Assembly: GCA_039105265.1 (NCBI GenBank)
Contig: JAPFFF010000069.1
Coordinates: 372,001 to 436,000 of the forward strand
Direction of reading: 5' to 3'
DNA: 64,000 nt
Source of the DNA: Tritrichomonas musculus
Taxonomy: Eukaryota > Parabasalia > Tritrichomonadida > Tritrichomonadidae
In this document: positions 39,131 through 47,919 of the stretch, one piece after another
Position numbering within the stretch: the stretch's first letter is position 1
Layout of the letters: every line of letters starts with the position of its first letter
The notes under the pieces: generated by a model
Seen by the model: only the letters and a program-made list of their open reading frames with translations
Told to the model about the DNA's origin: nothing
Databases searched by the model: none
Made by a program: the position numbers and the translations under genes

Positions 39131-39917
39131 GATATGATAATAATATTTTTTATTTCTTCTTCAGTCCCTTTTTATTCGCCGTCTGGTATATCTTTATCAA
39201 CATAAAACTCTGTTTTAAATATTCTTATAAATTCTGAAATATATGATGGCAAATGATCGTTTTCTTTTTCTTTTTCTTTTTTTTTTTTTGGAAATATAGC
39301 TTACAGGATTATAAGATTGTTTATTAGATTTTGAGATATCCTTGATTTTTCCTCATTTGATAAATATTAGGTACTGATTTAAAAATTTTATTTCTTTATT
39401 TATTTATAAATAAGAAATAATGCATTTTTTGATCATAGACTTATCATTAATATGATTAACTTCTTTAAAAAAGAGAAATATAGCAGTTAAATTTAATGGA
39501 ATTAAATTTAACCTAAAACATCTTGAAATGAATCATAATCATTAAAAAAAATTCAATAAATTTATCAAAAAAAAGAATAAAAACATTTTTAAAAGTGTAT
39601 TTTTATAGGATAGCAAGATATTTTTGTATTTATAAATTACATAAATTATTTGAATTAATGATTGAATAAATATTTATCGAAATATTTGATATTTAGATAA
39701 TTTTTTTAGAAATTTAAATAGAATATTTAAATTATACAATAAAAATTCAAAATAACAGAAATATATATATTTTTTTATGAAGTTATAAATAAAGGCATTA
39801 AAAAAAAAATTCAATGACAATTCTTTTTTGAATGTATTTATCACAAAAAATAATTATGTTTCTGAAAATTGAATAGTATTGAATACGCAAACTCACTAAA
39901 TTCGTGGGAGTAATGGG

Positions 39918-40490
39918 TATATAAGTAATCTTTGTACTGATATGATTCATATAGAAGGATGATAGTGATTTATCAATTATTTTGAATAGTTTCTTAATTG
40001 AACTTTCTTTTACTTCCTGTTTGATTTTTTCTATATTGAAATCAAAACGTAAAAGCAAGGCTAAAGACAATAAAATGATCGAACTGTTGAATTTATCCAT
40101 TGATCTGATTAATAAATCAATTGATTTGTTAAGATCTTGGTTGATTGTTTTATCATACATGTAAATGTGAGCTAAGTTGTACATCGATAAATAATCAATC
40201 TTTTGCCGAATAGCTTTTTCAAAGTAAACCATCTCATTGCCTGTTTTCGCTTCAATTCCTTTATCACAATGCTTATATATAATGCCAAGATTGTTTTTTG
40301 AATATTGATTTTTGAATGATGATGCTTCTTTATAATAACGAATAGCTTCTTGGATGTCCTTTTTAACAAATATTCCCTCGTGATACAAAAATTTATGATC
40401 AAAATGAGCATTTCGGAGATTATTAATTGATGCTAGCATGATATAGTATAAACCTTTTTTAATATCCTGCTTTATATTATTACCATTATA
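39918..40490 (-). pseudogene. Sel1-repeat gene, middle part between two transposons
   Basis: The frame through the ATG at 40437-40439 reads Sel1/TPR-like repeats: KFLYHEGIFVKKDIQEAIRYY, SKNNLGIIYKH, LAHIYMYDKTINQDLNKSID. The same frame is open upstream of the ATG as YYNGNNIKQDIKKGLYY, so the ATG is internal and the gene continued into what is now the MITE. Downstream it runs into the pogo-type element at 39917/39918, whose TIR adds about 30 foreign codons to the ORF. Sel1 repeats are helical scaffolds for protein partners. The gene is broken by two insertions plus a frame slip near 39950. Confidence 0.75.
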
Positions 40491-41389
40491 CAGGGTGGTA
40501 AAAAAGTCCGTTCGTCAGGGTTTTTTACAATGTATAGTTAACAATACTATTTCATATTATATACATATATTCTTTGAATAATAAGTAAAAATAGTATATT
40601 ATTTATTGTTGAAAATCTTTTTAATTAACTTTTAAAAAAATAATTCAAAAGATAGAATGCGTTTATATTTTTGGGAATTTTTGAAAATGTATTGAGAAAA
40701 ATTTAATGTATTTCAAAATGTGATTCAATTTCATTTATCAAAACATTATAATAATAAGCTTAGTTTAAGAAGATAATATTGACATATATTTTGAAAATAA
40801 ATATTTTGTTTTTGAACCAAAAATGATGAATAAATTTCAAACCATACATATATCCATCTATTTTGATAAAAAAAAGTATTATAAAAAAGCTCAATATTGG
40901 ATTTTACTGAATTTATTTCTATATTTAAATATATATGCATCTATACTATTTGAATATATATATTTATTAAATATTTATTCCAATTATCAGTCTAAATTGT
41001 TTGATTGATTCTTATAGGGGCAAAATTTGAACTTTTTCAGTATATAAAATTTTTAGAATAATAATAAAATAGTTGAATCTAATTCATTAATCATATTTAT
41101 ATTTATTTATTAATATGTATAATAATATACAATTTAAATTTTTTATATATCATGTTTTTATGAACATAAAATGATTTTTAACAATTGAAAATATCAATTT
41201 TAATAAGACAATTGAAATTTTGATATGCTTTATAAAATTCAATTAGAAAATTATTAGTGAAGCAGCTATTTGAATATTTCTTTTAGTTATTGATTACTAT
41301 AAAAATTATCTATTGTAATATTTAGATATAATAAACAAATATTTAATATTCATTAAAATAATTATTGACGAACGGACTTTTTTACCCTG
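40491..41389. mobile_element. MITE with mariner-like ends, 0.9 kb
   Basis: The 899-bp segment starts CAGGGTGGTAAAAAAGTCCG and ends with the reverse complement of CAGGGTAAAAAAGTCCGTTC (one 3-nt gap), giving about 27-bp TIRs. TA flanks both ends (40489-40490, 41390-41391). CAGGG... termini and TA duplication are typical of mariner-type elements. No transposase is encoded; ORFs inside are AT-rich noise. It lies inside the Sel1-repeat gene. Confidence 0.85.
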
Positions 41390-41416
41390 TAGTAAATTAG
41401 ACCGAGATTGAATTGT
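41390..41416 (-). pseudogene. Sel1-repeat gene, upstream remnant
   Basis: These bases read KTQFNLGLIY in frame with the codons on the other side of the MITE when one TA copy is kept, completing the canonical Sel1 start (LGLIYYNG). Upstream of this the gene dissolves into the 15-bp minisatellite. Confidence 0.65.
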
Positions 41417-41606
41417 GTCTTATTTTTTGGTGTCATGATTTTTAGTGTCTTATTTTTTGGTGTCTTATTTTTTAGTGTCTTATTTTTTATTGTCTTATTT
41501 TTTGGTGTCTTATTTTTTAGTGTCTTATTTTTTATTGTCTTATTTTTTAGTGTCTAATTTTTTGGTGTCATGATTTTTAGTGTCTTATTTTATAGTGTCT
41601 TGCTAA
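41416..41606. repeat. 15-bp minisatellite, about 12-13 copies
   Basis: Tandem units of consensus TTATTTTTTRGTGTC, with variants containing ATGATTTTT or ATTGTC. It begins directly at the Sel1 remnant and ends about 20 bp before the midasin-like fragment. Confidence 0.9.
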
Positions 41607-41628
41607 ATATTTTCTAAATAACTTTTTT

Positions 41629-42363
41629 ATGGATAAAAAATTGATTAATTCTATAATTTCTTCAAACAAACCTGAAAAAGAAGAACAAGAACAAAATAAA
41701 ACAAGGTCTCAGGCATATGCACAAAAATTTCAGATTAATAGCAACACAAAATCCAAAAAAGGATCATTTGATAAAATAAAGCAAGAGTTAGAGTCAGAAT
41801 TTATGTCAAGATTCCAATGCATTAGTTTTCCAGCATATACAGAAAAAGAACTTATTGGAATTGCACAAGGTTTAGCAAAAAGATTTAATTGTAAGTGTGA
41901 TGAAAGCTTGATTAATGATTTCATTAAATTCCACATGAAATGGGCGGCTCCTTTTGTAAATGATGTTCAATGTTTTACTATTCGTGAAATTGCGGCCACA
42001 ATTAAATCCCTTGCTGATGGTTGCAATATTTATGATACAGTAATGACAATATATGGAGCAAGATATGGAAGTAAAGAAAAAGAAGAATTAGAGAATTTAT
42101 TCTTAAGCTATCCAAGTTTTAAAAATCTTAGACCAGAAAATTCAATAATAGCTGGTTCTGAAGGTTCTGATAGCACGCAATTAATAAGATGGATTGAGCA
42201 TTATAGATTTAATATTATTGATATATCAAACGTTTTTGATTATCTTGACGAAGCCCCTGCTGTAGTTACAGAAAAATTAAGTGTCCTTTTAAATTGGGAT
42301 TATGATGATGAAGAAGATAACGAATATGATGTTCCAGAAAATCGACAAAAAAACAGAAGTTAA
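41629..42363 (+). pseudogene. midasin/dynein-type AAA+ fragment
   Basis: The 244-codon ORF (ATG at 41629) has a charged leader and then, from about residue 55, ESEFMSRFQCISFPAYTEKE, ...FTIREIAATIKSLADG, ...TIYGARYGSKEKEE. This is the order seen at the end of a midasin (MDN1)-type AAA module: the arginine-finger region with SRF, then the FTLRDL helix, then the YGAR segment. The Walker A and B part that should precede is absent, so it is a fragment of a larger AAA+ gene, cut by the minisatellite. A free-standing short gene is the alternative. The C-terminus is acidic (DYDDEEDNEYD). Confidence 0.5.
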
Positions 42364-42696
42364 AAATGTCTGAAAAGAAATCTTAATTATATTTTTAACC
42401 TTATTGAAAAGGTATATATCGATGTTAACAGAAAAACAAATCTTTTTTAATAAAAAAGATGAGTATTATTATACTTTTAAAAAAAAAATTTTCATTAAAT
42501 GTTAACTTTGAATAAACTATGCCAATGTTGAGAACAAGACCTCAAAAAAAGTGCTGTTGTTTTTAATGTTGATCAAAGGAACCCATTTCGGATTCCGAAA
42601 TTTTTTTTGTCGGCCTAGCATTTCATTTTTATTAAAATAAATAAATTTGGATTGTTGCACTACTTATATAGCAAAATTATTTTTGTTATTATTTAA
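42364..42696. other. spacer, no gene seen
   Basis: AT-rich sequence between the midasin-like fragment and the small MITE; nothing supported. TTAA at 42693-42696 is the left target copy of the MITE. Confidence 0.5.
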
Positions 42697-43026
42697 GGGA
42701 CCACTATCAAATTCTGTGTTAAAAATTCTATGAGTTATCACAAAATTAATTGACTTAAAAAAAATTATTTCTTGAGTATTTTTGCTATATTTTGGTATAT
42801 ATAAATTATATAAATTACATATCATTTATTTCTATTCTTCTTTTAAGCCTATTCCCTTTTTTCAATAAAAATTTAAAAGTTGAAAGGAGTAAAAGTTTTA
42901 CAAAAATGATCGGAATGGTGAAATTTTAAAGTTTTAAACTTTTTCCGAGATAACAACTATTGAATTTTCTTTTCTATGAGTTTTTTCAATATTGAAATGT
43001 TTACAAAAAAATATGATAGTGGTCCC
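42697..43026. mobile_element. small MITE, TTAA- or TA-flanked
   Basis: The ends GGGACCACTATCA (left) and TGATAGTGGTCCC (right) are inverted repeats of 13 bp. Each is flanked by TTAA (42693-42696, 43027-43030). TTAA would imply a piggyBac-type element; if the true duplication is TA, a mariner type. The 330-bp interior has no ORF. Confidence 0.7.
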
Positions 43027-43455
43027 TTAAATTAAATTTATTTTTAAAATTAAAATTGATTAAGCAATAAATCTAATATAAACGATGAATTTCATCAATG
43101 CTCATACATATATATATCAATATTGATTTCTTGATTTCAATAAATAATTAAAAGAATTGCCAAAATTGATAAAACTTCAAAAGAAATCTTTGTTTTTGAT
43201 AGCAATCAAAATAAATTCAATTTAATAACAAAAAAACATTTGTTGTCATCAAGTTTTTCTCTTATCTTCTCTCAAATTTATGAGAAATCATAATTCAATG
43301 AGATATCTTAATCCTATCAATATTTGAGTGAATTCAAAATTATTATCATTAACTTTTTCATTGATAATTTATTTAATTGCTCACAAAAAATATAATATTT
43401 TTAAATTCAAAAGAAATAGAAAAAATTGCAGAATTGCTAAAAGATGAGAACCATA

Positions 43456-43466
43456 TCATTTTTATT
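43456..43466 (+). promoter_or_regulatory. candidate initiator of caspase-like copy 2
   Basis: TCATTTTTATTTT ends a few bases before the ATG at 43472, identical to copy 1, matching the trichomonad Inr pattern. Confidence 0.5.
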
Positions 43467-43471
43467 TTACC

Positions 43472-44512
43472 ATGGAAACCAAACAAGTTGTTGATATTAA
43501 CACCCCACCAACAGAAAACCCAGAATACGGCAAAGGAATTGAGACCGTTGCAGATAACAACGTCTGCTATGACAAACCAGGAAAATTCCAAAAGCACCCG
43601 CATTATGAGCATCGAACAACGAAAATGATGCACAAGAACAATGAATTTTCAGAGAAGAAATTCCAAAAAGTTCGTCATGTCTCAACTCAAAAGAAACTCA
43701 AGCGAGCATTCAAACGAATTGGCCGTTGCCTTAACCATGAGAGCCGTGACAACATGCCAAAAGAAGGATATGACAAAGTTTGCCTAATTTTGATGAATAA
43801 TTACGAACATCATAAACATGATGCCCAAATTGGAGCGATGAACGATGGCTACCTATTTGGCCTTTATCACCATCGACTTGGCTTCAAAGTTTTCTATCTG
43901 ATTAACTGCCCCAGAGGAAACTATCCAAAGTATCTTCAATTCTTCTTGTTCCACACGACAGAGAATTTGACGGTTTTCTACTCGGGCGAAGACGGAGTTG
44001 AAGGCGGCAGCCACGGAATTGAATTCAAGAACAAATTGGCCACGAGTGAACAAATCGGCCGGTTAATTGCACGAGACAGCAACGGCAAGTGCAAAGTCGT
44101 CTTTGTTTCGGACTGCGTCACCGGCGGCTCAGTCTTCGACATCAGCCAAGTCAACCGCGTCAACAGGAAAGACACGTCGGACATGCTGTCGTTCTCAGTG
44201 AACAAGTCAACGGATCCAAGCACGAAAGAGGGGCGAAGATCGCACGGAATCTTCACTTACTACTTCAGCAAAGTCATCTACGACGATCCTTCAATCTCAG
44301 CACAGAGACTGGTGGAACGATTAAACGGCTTCCTTGGCCGATTCGGGACATCAGTTTCATGCGACTCGACAAATCCAGCAGTCATGAACGAGGCAATGTA
44401 CAGCCCCTGCCAGCATCCAGCAGATCCAGCCGCACAAGACCCAATCGATTATGTAATGGAAAACGAACCTTCAGATCCAAACTCAGAATCAAATTCAGGA
44501 AGTGATTTCTAA
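43472..44512 (+). CDS. caspase-fold (C14-like) protein lacking the catalytic His, copy 2
   Basis: The 346-residue protein is identical to the product of 32653-33693 except for a short stretch near residue 304 (STNPAVMNE here, STSPGVMDE there). It therefore shares the Cys 215 site (VSDCVTGGS) and the altered YSGED motif. Both copies are open end to end with the same start context, so both may be expressed. The three amino-acid changes are clustered, hinting at local gene conversion with a third family member rather than random drift. Confidence 0.8.
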   Translation: METKQVVDINTPPTENPEYGKGIETVADNNVCYDKPGKFQKHPHYEHRTTKMMHKNNEFSEKKFQKVRHVSTQKKLKRAFKRIGRCLNHESRDNMPKEGYDKVCLILMNNYEHHKHDAQIGAMNDGYLFGLYHHRLGFKVFYLINCPRGNYPKYLQFFLFHTTENLTVFYSGEDGVEGGSHGIEFKNKLATSEQIGRLIARDSNGKCKVVFVSDCVTGGSVFDISQVNRVNRKDTSDMLSFSVNKSTDPSTKEGRRSHGIFTYYFSKVIYDDPSISAQRLVERLNGFLGRFGTSVSCDSTNPAVMNEAMYSPCQHPADPAAQDPIDYVMENEPSDPNSESNSGSDF

Positions 44513-44710
44513 TTTTCACAAGAACAAACTGCTTCCAACTAATCATAATTTATCTTGTTTTAATTTATCATGAATTTAAATAAAATTATATTTTTATTAT
44601 TATTTTGGAACAATGATGAATATTGTTTTTCTTTGCAAAAATAGACCTTTTGTGGTTGCTATATTTCTCTGATATGTATTTAATAAATATACGTTTTTAA
44701 TTAATCTGTT

Positions 44711-46250
44711 TATTTTTTTTTAAATATTTATTTATTTTTATTAAAAGAAACTTTTTATATCCCTTGAATCGATAGACTTTTATAATTGAATATAACTATA
44801 TTTTATGCATTTCACAATGGCAAAGATTGTTGTTGGTGACTTTAATTCTTCAGAGACAATTAGAATTCTATCCAATAATTTGAATTATGTATATTCATAT
44901 TTATAATATAAATAATTTCATGTTTTGGAAATTTTCGAGTAATTTCTAAACATTCATTACAACTTATTGCAAACATTCATTTTATATTGTGCTTATCTTA
45001 ACTGAGTTTCGTCCACTTATTGTCCAGATTGGCTTATTTCAAGCAGGAGCTAATTAAGCACAGGAAAATAATAGGTAAAAAAAAGGAAAATGGTTATACT
45101 ATTTTATTTCCAAAAAACTACTAATCTATTTTCGAAATAGCTGTATAATGAATTAATTCATGAAATTGTTCATTCTTCTTGATGAGATGAGATTAGTAAG
45201 GAGGAATTTTAGTTTTGTGATTTTTAATGAATGTTTCACCAAGTTCTGGTTTATCATTTTTTTTTTTTTTCAAGTTGTAATTGTTGCTTGTTAATGTGTT
45301 GAAGATTTGGAAATATTAAAAAAATTGTTTTGAATCTTGAATTTTGAGTTTAAACTATGTTTATATTCTTAAATATGAGAATCTCAAAATGTTAAAAATA
45401 ATATTAAAAAAAAAAAAAAAAAAAACTATTTATTCAACATTTTCAATGGTCACTTTTGATTTTTAAATACAAGTAAAAGTATCTTAATTGATAAAATATA
45501 AAAAAAATTTAATATTTTTTTATTCAAATAATATATTAAATTGTGTTATTTTAATGCTGAATTATCTTAAATTGATTAAAAAATGATGAATATATATCGT
45601 AAATATGCATGATAATTTTGTTTTTTTATTTTCAATATTTATAAATCATATTTGATATTAAAAATTTATTTTTCATATTTAAAAATAAAGGTATTGTTGA
45701 TAAAAAACAAAAATATTTTCATTCATAAAAATGTTATAATAGTCGAAAACATAATATCTCAAATAATATTTATTGAATGGAATTCGATAAATATTCAATT
45801 TGTTTCAAAAAATAAATTGTGTTAGGAATTATTCAGCAATTATATATATAAAAAATATGTGGATGTTTATATAATGTTCCCAACATTTAATAAGTCATGA
45901 TTTTTTACATATTTCACATTATTATTCAATAATGTGGATTGTATCTATGGAAAAAAAAAAAAAAAAAAAAAAAAAAACCATTCAAATTATACGATTCCTA
46001 CTGAAAATTATAAAATTGAATACTTTAGCTATTTAACTAATTTTTATTGAAAATGTATTTAGAGATTTATAATCAATGAGATATGATAAAATTAACTAGT
46101 ATATCTATTAATCACTTGAAAATAACTTTTGTTTTTTTGAAATAATAATGAAGTATCAAATATATTATATGAGAATATGATCATTTGATATGTCAGATGG
46201 GGAAATTTGATTTCTTTGGTTGTATTCATTTTTTACTAATTCATTAATTT
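44711..46250. other. AT-rich region with poly-A tracts
   Basis: About 1.5 kb without a supported gene. Runs of A occur at about 45407-45425 and 45951-45976. The stretch around 44815-44870 and 45000-45060 is less AT-rich and could be decayed coding sequence, but no frame is convincing. Confidence 0.5.
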
Positions 46251-46793
46251 TCATTGAAAAGTATCAAAAAAATTATCAGAATAATTAGTTTCAAAAAGAA
46301 AAATGTTTTCCAATTTATTTTCATCATCATCATCAATTTGCATAGAAATGCTGTTTTCATCTTTATACTCTTCTTTAGAATATTTAAGTTTTTTTAATTC
46401 TTTACGTTTCAAAGAAGAATATCTGTTTTTAATGCTATAAGAATTTCTTCCAGGGAAGAATTTTTCCATTAACTTCCAGCGTGGACCAAGCAATTCGTAT
46501 TTTGAGAGCAGAATTTCATCTTCTTCATTTGTCCATTTCTCTTTTCTTTTGATTCCTTCATCTAAATATAGTTTATATCTTTCGCGGCATTGCCTAGCTG
46601 ACCTTCCTTTCATATATAATGAAATTAAGTCCCACACATATGGTTTTTCAATTCCATACATTTTGACTAATTCTTTCAGTTGATAATCTTCAAGTTGAGA
46701 AAAAGGAGTTCTTTTTCGGGTTTCTTTTTTATCTATGTTGCTATTTTTCAGCATAGATTGAGAAAGATTACTTGCCGATGATGAGTAATTCAT
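46251..46793 (-). CDS. Myb R2R3-type DNA-binding protein
   Basis: The 180-residue protein has two Myb/SANT repeats: R2 about 30-80 (FSQLEDYQLKELV...VWDLISLYMKGRSARQCRERY) and R3 about 85-133 (KWTNEEDEILLSKYELLGPR, then WKLMEKFFPGRNSYSIKNRY). The regular aromatic residues and the recognition-helix patterns GRSARQCRERY and GRNSYSIKNRY are those of small trichomonad Myb proteins, some of which bind promoters of iron-regulated genes. The C-terminal 45 residues are acidic (DDDDEN), possibly an activation region. It probably acts as a sequence-specific transcription factor in the nucleus. The start is ATG at 46791-46793. Confidence 0.9.
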   Translation of the reverse strand: MNYSSSASNLSQSMLKNSNIDKKETRKRTPFSQLEDYQLKELVKMYGIEKPYVWDLISLYMKGRSARQCRERYKLYLDEGIKRKEKWTNEEDEILLSKYELLGPRWKLMEKFFPGRNSYSIKNRYSSLKRKELKKLKYSKEEYKDENSISMQIDDDDENKLENIFLFETNYSDNFFDTFQ

Positions 46794-47843
46794 TTTAAAA
46801 ATGATTGTGTTTCAATTGAAATTTTTGTGATAATTTTTTTTATTATGAATTTGAAATAAAAAAAAAAAAAAGAATAAGAAAAATAGTTAAAGCAGTCTTA
46901 TAAATAATTTTGTTGATCTTAATATTGATATTATAACACTTTTCTGATCCAACTGATTATTTTTTCAAAAGCTTATCCAATTTTGAATATATGCCAAAAA
47001 ATATTCAATTTCAAATGAATTTTTTTTTTTTTAAATTTAGCAGCATATGGATCACCATCATCCATTATGTCTTGATGAGTGTTTTCAACTGAAACAGCTG
47101 TTTATTGGCCACCAATCACAGCTTCACTTGTTGAATTAATATCAATTGCTTTCTTTTTTTGGGTTATGAAGAATGAATCAAAGAGACTATAATCGCGACT
47201 GAAATGAAATATAAAAATAATTACACTTTCATTTTGATATTTGATATTTTATATCAGATTTCTTGTAAAAACAAATATTTGTGCATAAATTATATATAAA
47301 TTGGTATAAAATTATGATAAATAATGCAATATCTCTTTAAATTGGATAAAATTTTATTTGTATTGGTAATCAACAAATTATTACAAAACTTTACATTACC
47401 ATTCATTATAAGACTTAAATTCTATTTTAAACTAAAGCATTTAACAAAAATAACAATAAGAATAATGCTATATTTATTTAGCATCAGTGCTATCATAATA
47501 CATATTTTTTCAAAATTTTCAGAAAACTTAAAGACTCAATAAAAACACTCTTAAAAGAAATGGTATCTAATTATATACCATTGTTTTAAAATTCAAACCG
47601 AGTTTAACTAATTCTAAAAAAAAAAAAAATAAATTTTTTCACACTTGAAGAGATTCGGGGGTATATTATAAATTTATATTATTTTAGACTTAAAAAGTGG
47701 CCGAACTAGAATTTCAAATATAAAATAGTCATTTTTCCTTTAATAACTAAATAAACATCATTTTTGTATATATTAAGGCCAATATAGAAGTGATCAATTA
47801 TTTTTGAGCCTCTCAAATCAGTAGAGTACATCCTTAAAAAAAA
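46794..47843. other. spacer between Myb gene and tandem array
   Basis: Mostly AT-rich. 47034-47206 (minus) looks like old coding sequence: IDINSTSEAVIGGQ, a stop, then TAVSVENTHQDIMDDGDPYA; the family is not recognised. A hydrophobic 72-codon ORF at 47324 is probably chance. The left edge of the array is near 47836-47844. Confidence 0.4.
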
Positions 47844-47919
47844 AATATTATTTGAATGATAATTTTATCTTCTATTTATTAATAATTCTATCTGTTTATT
47901 TCTATGTTTTGTAATCTAT

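Larger units (their letters stand above)
34576..39917 (+). mobile_element. pogo/Tigger-like DNA transposon, 5.3 kb, apparently complete
   Basis: The element is bounded by 39-bp nearly perfect inverted repeats beginning CCCATTACTCCCACGAATTT (34576-34614; reverse complement 39879-39917) and flanked by TA on both sides (34574-34575, 39918-39919). It carries one long transposase ORF (35969-37864) with intact-looking DDD residues. The first 1.4 kb is AT-rich without genes, and 37919-39130 is a degenerate GAAT-type satellite. It has inserted into a Sel1-repeat gene. Near-identical TIRs and an open transposase point to a recent arrival. Confidence 0.85.
43171..44710. repeat. right arm of the 1.54-kb inverted duplication
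   Basis: Near-identical reverse complement of 32457-33995. The differences I saw include four clustered within about 25 bp at the 3' part of the coding region (AATCCAGCAGTCATGAACG against AGTCCAGGAGTCATGGACG), plus scattered single changes. Confidence 0.9.

Noticed and set aside
44815-45060. Possible decayed gene between the caspase-like and Myb genes
   Set aside because: Composition is a little less AT-rich, but no frame gives a recognisable or sustained protein.
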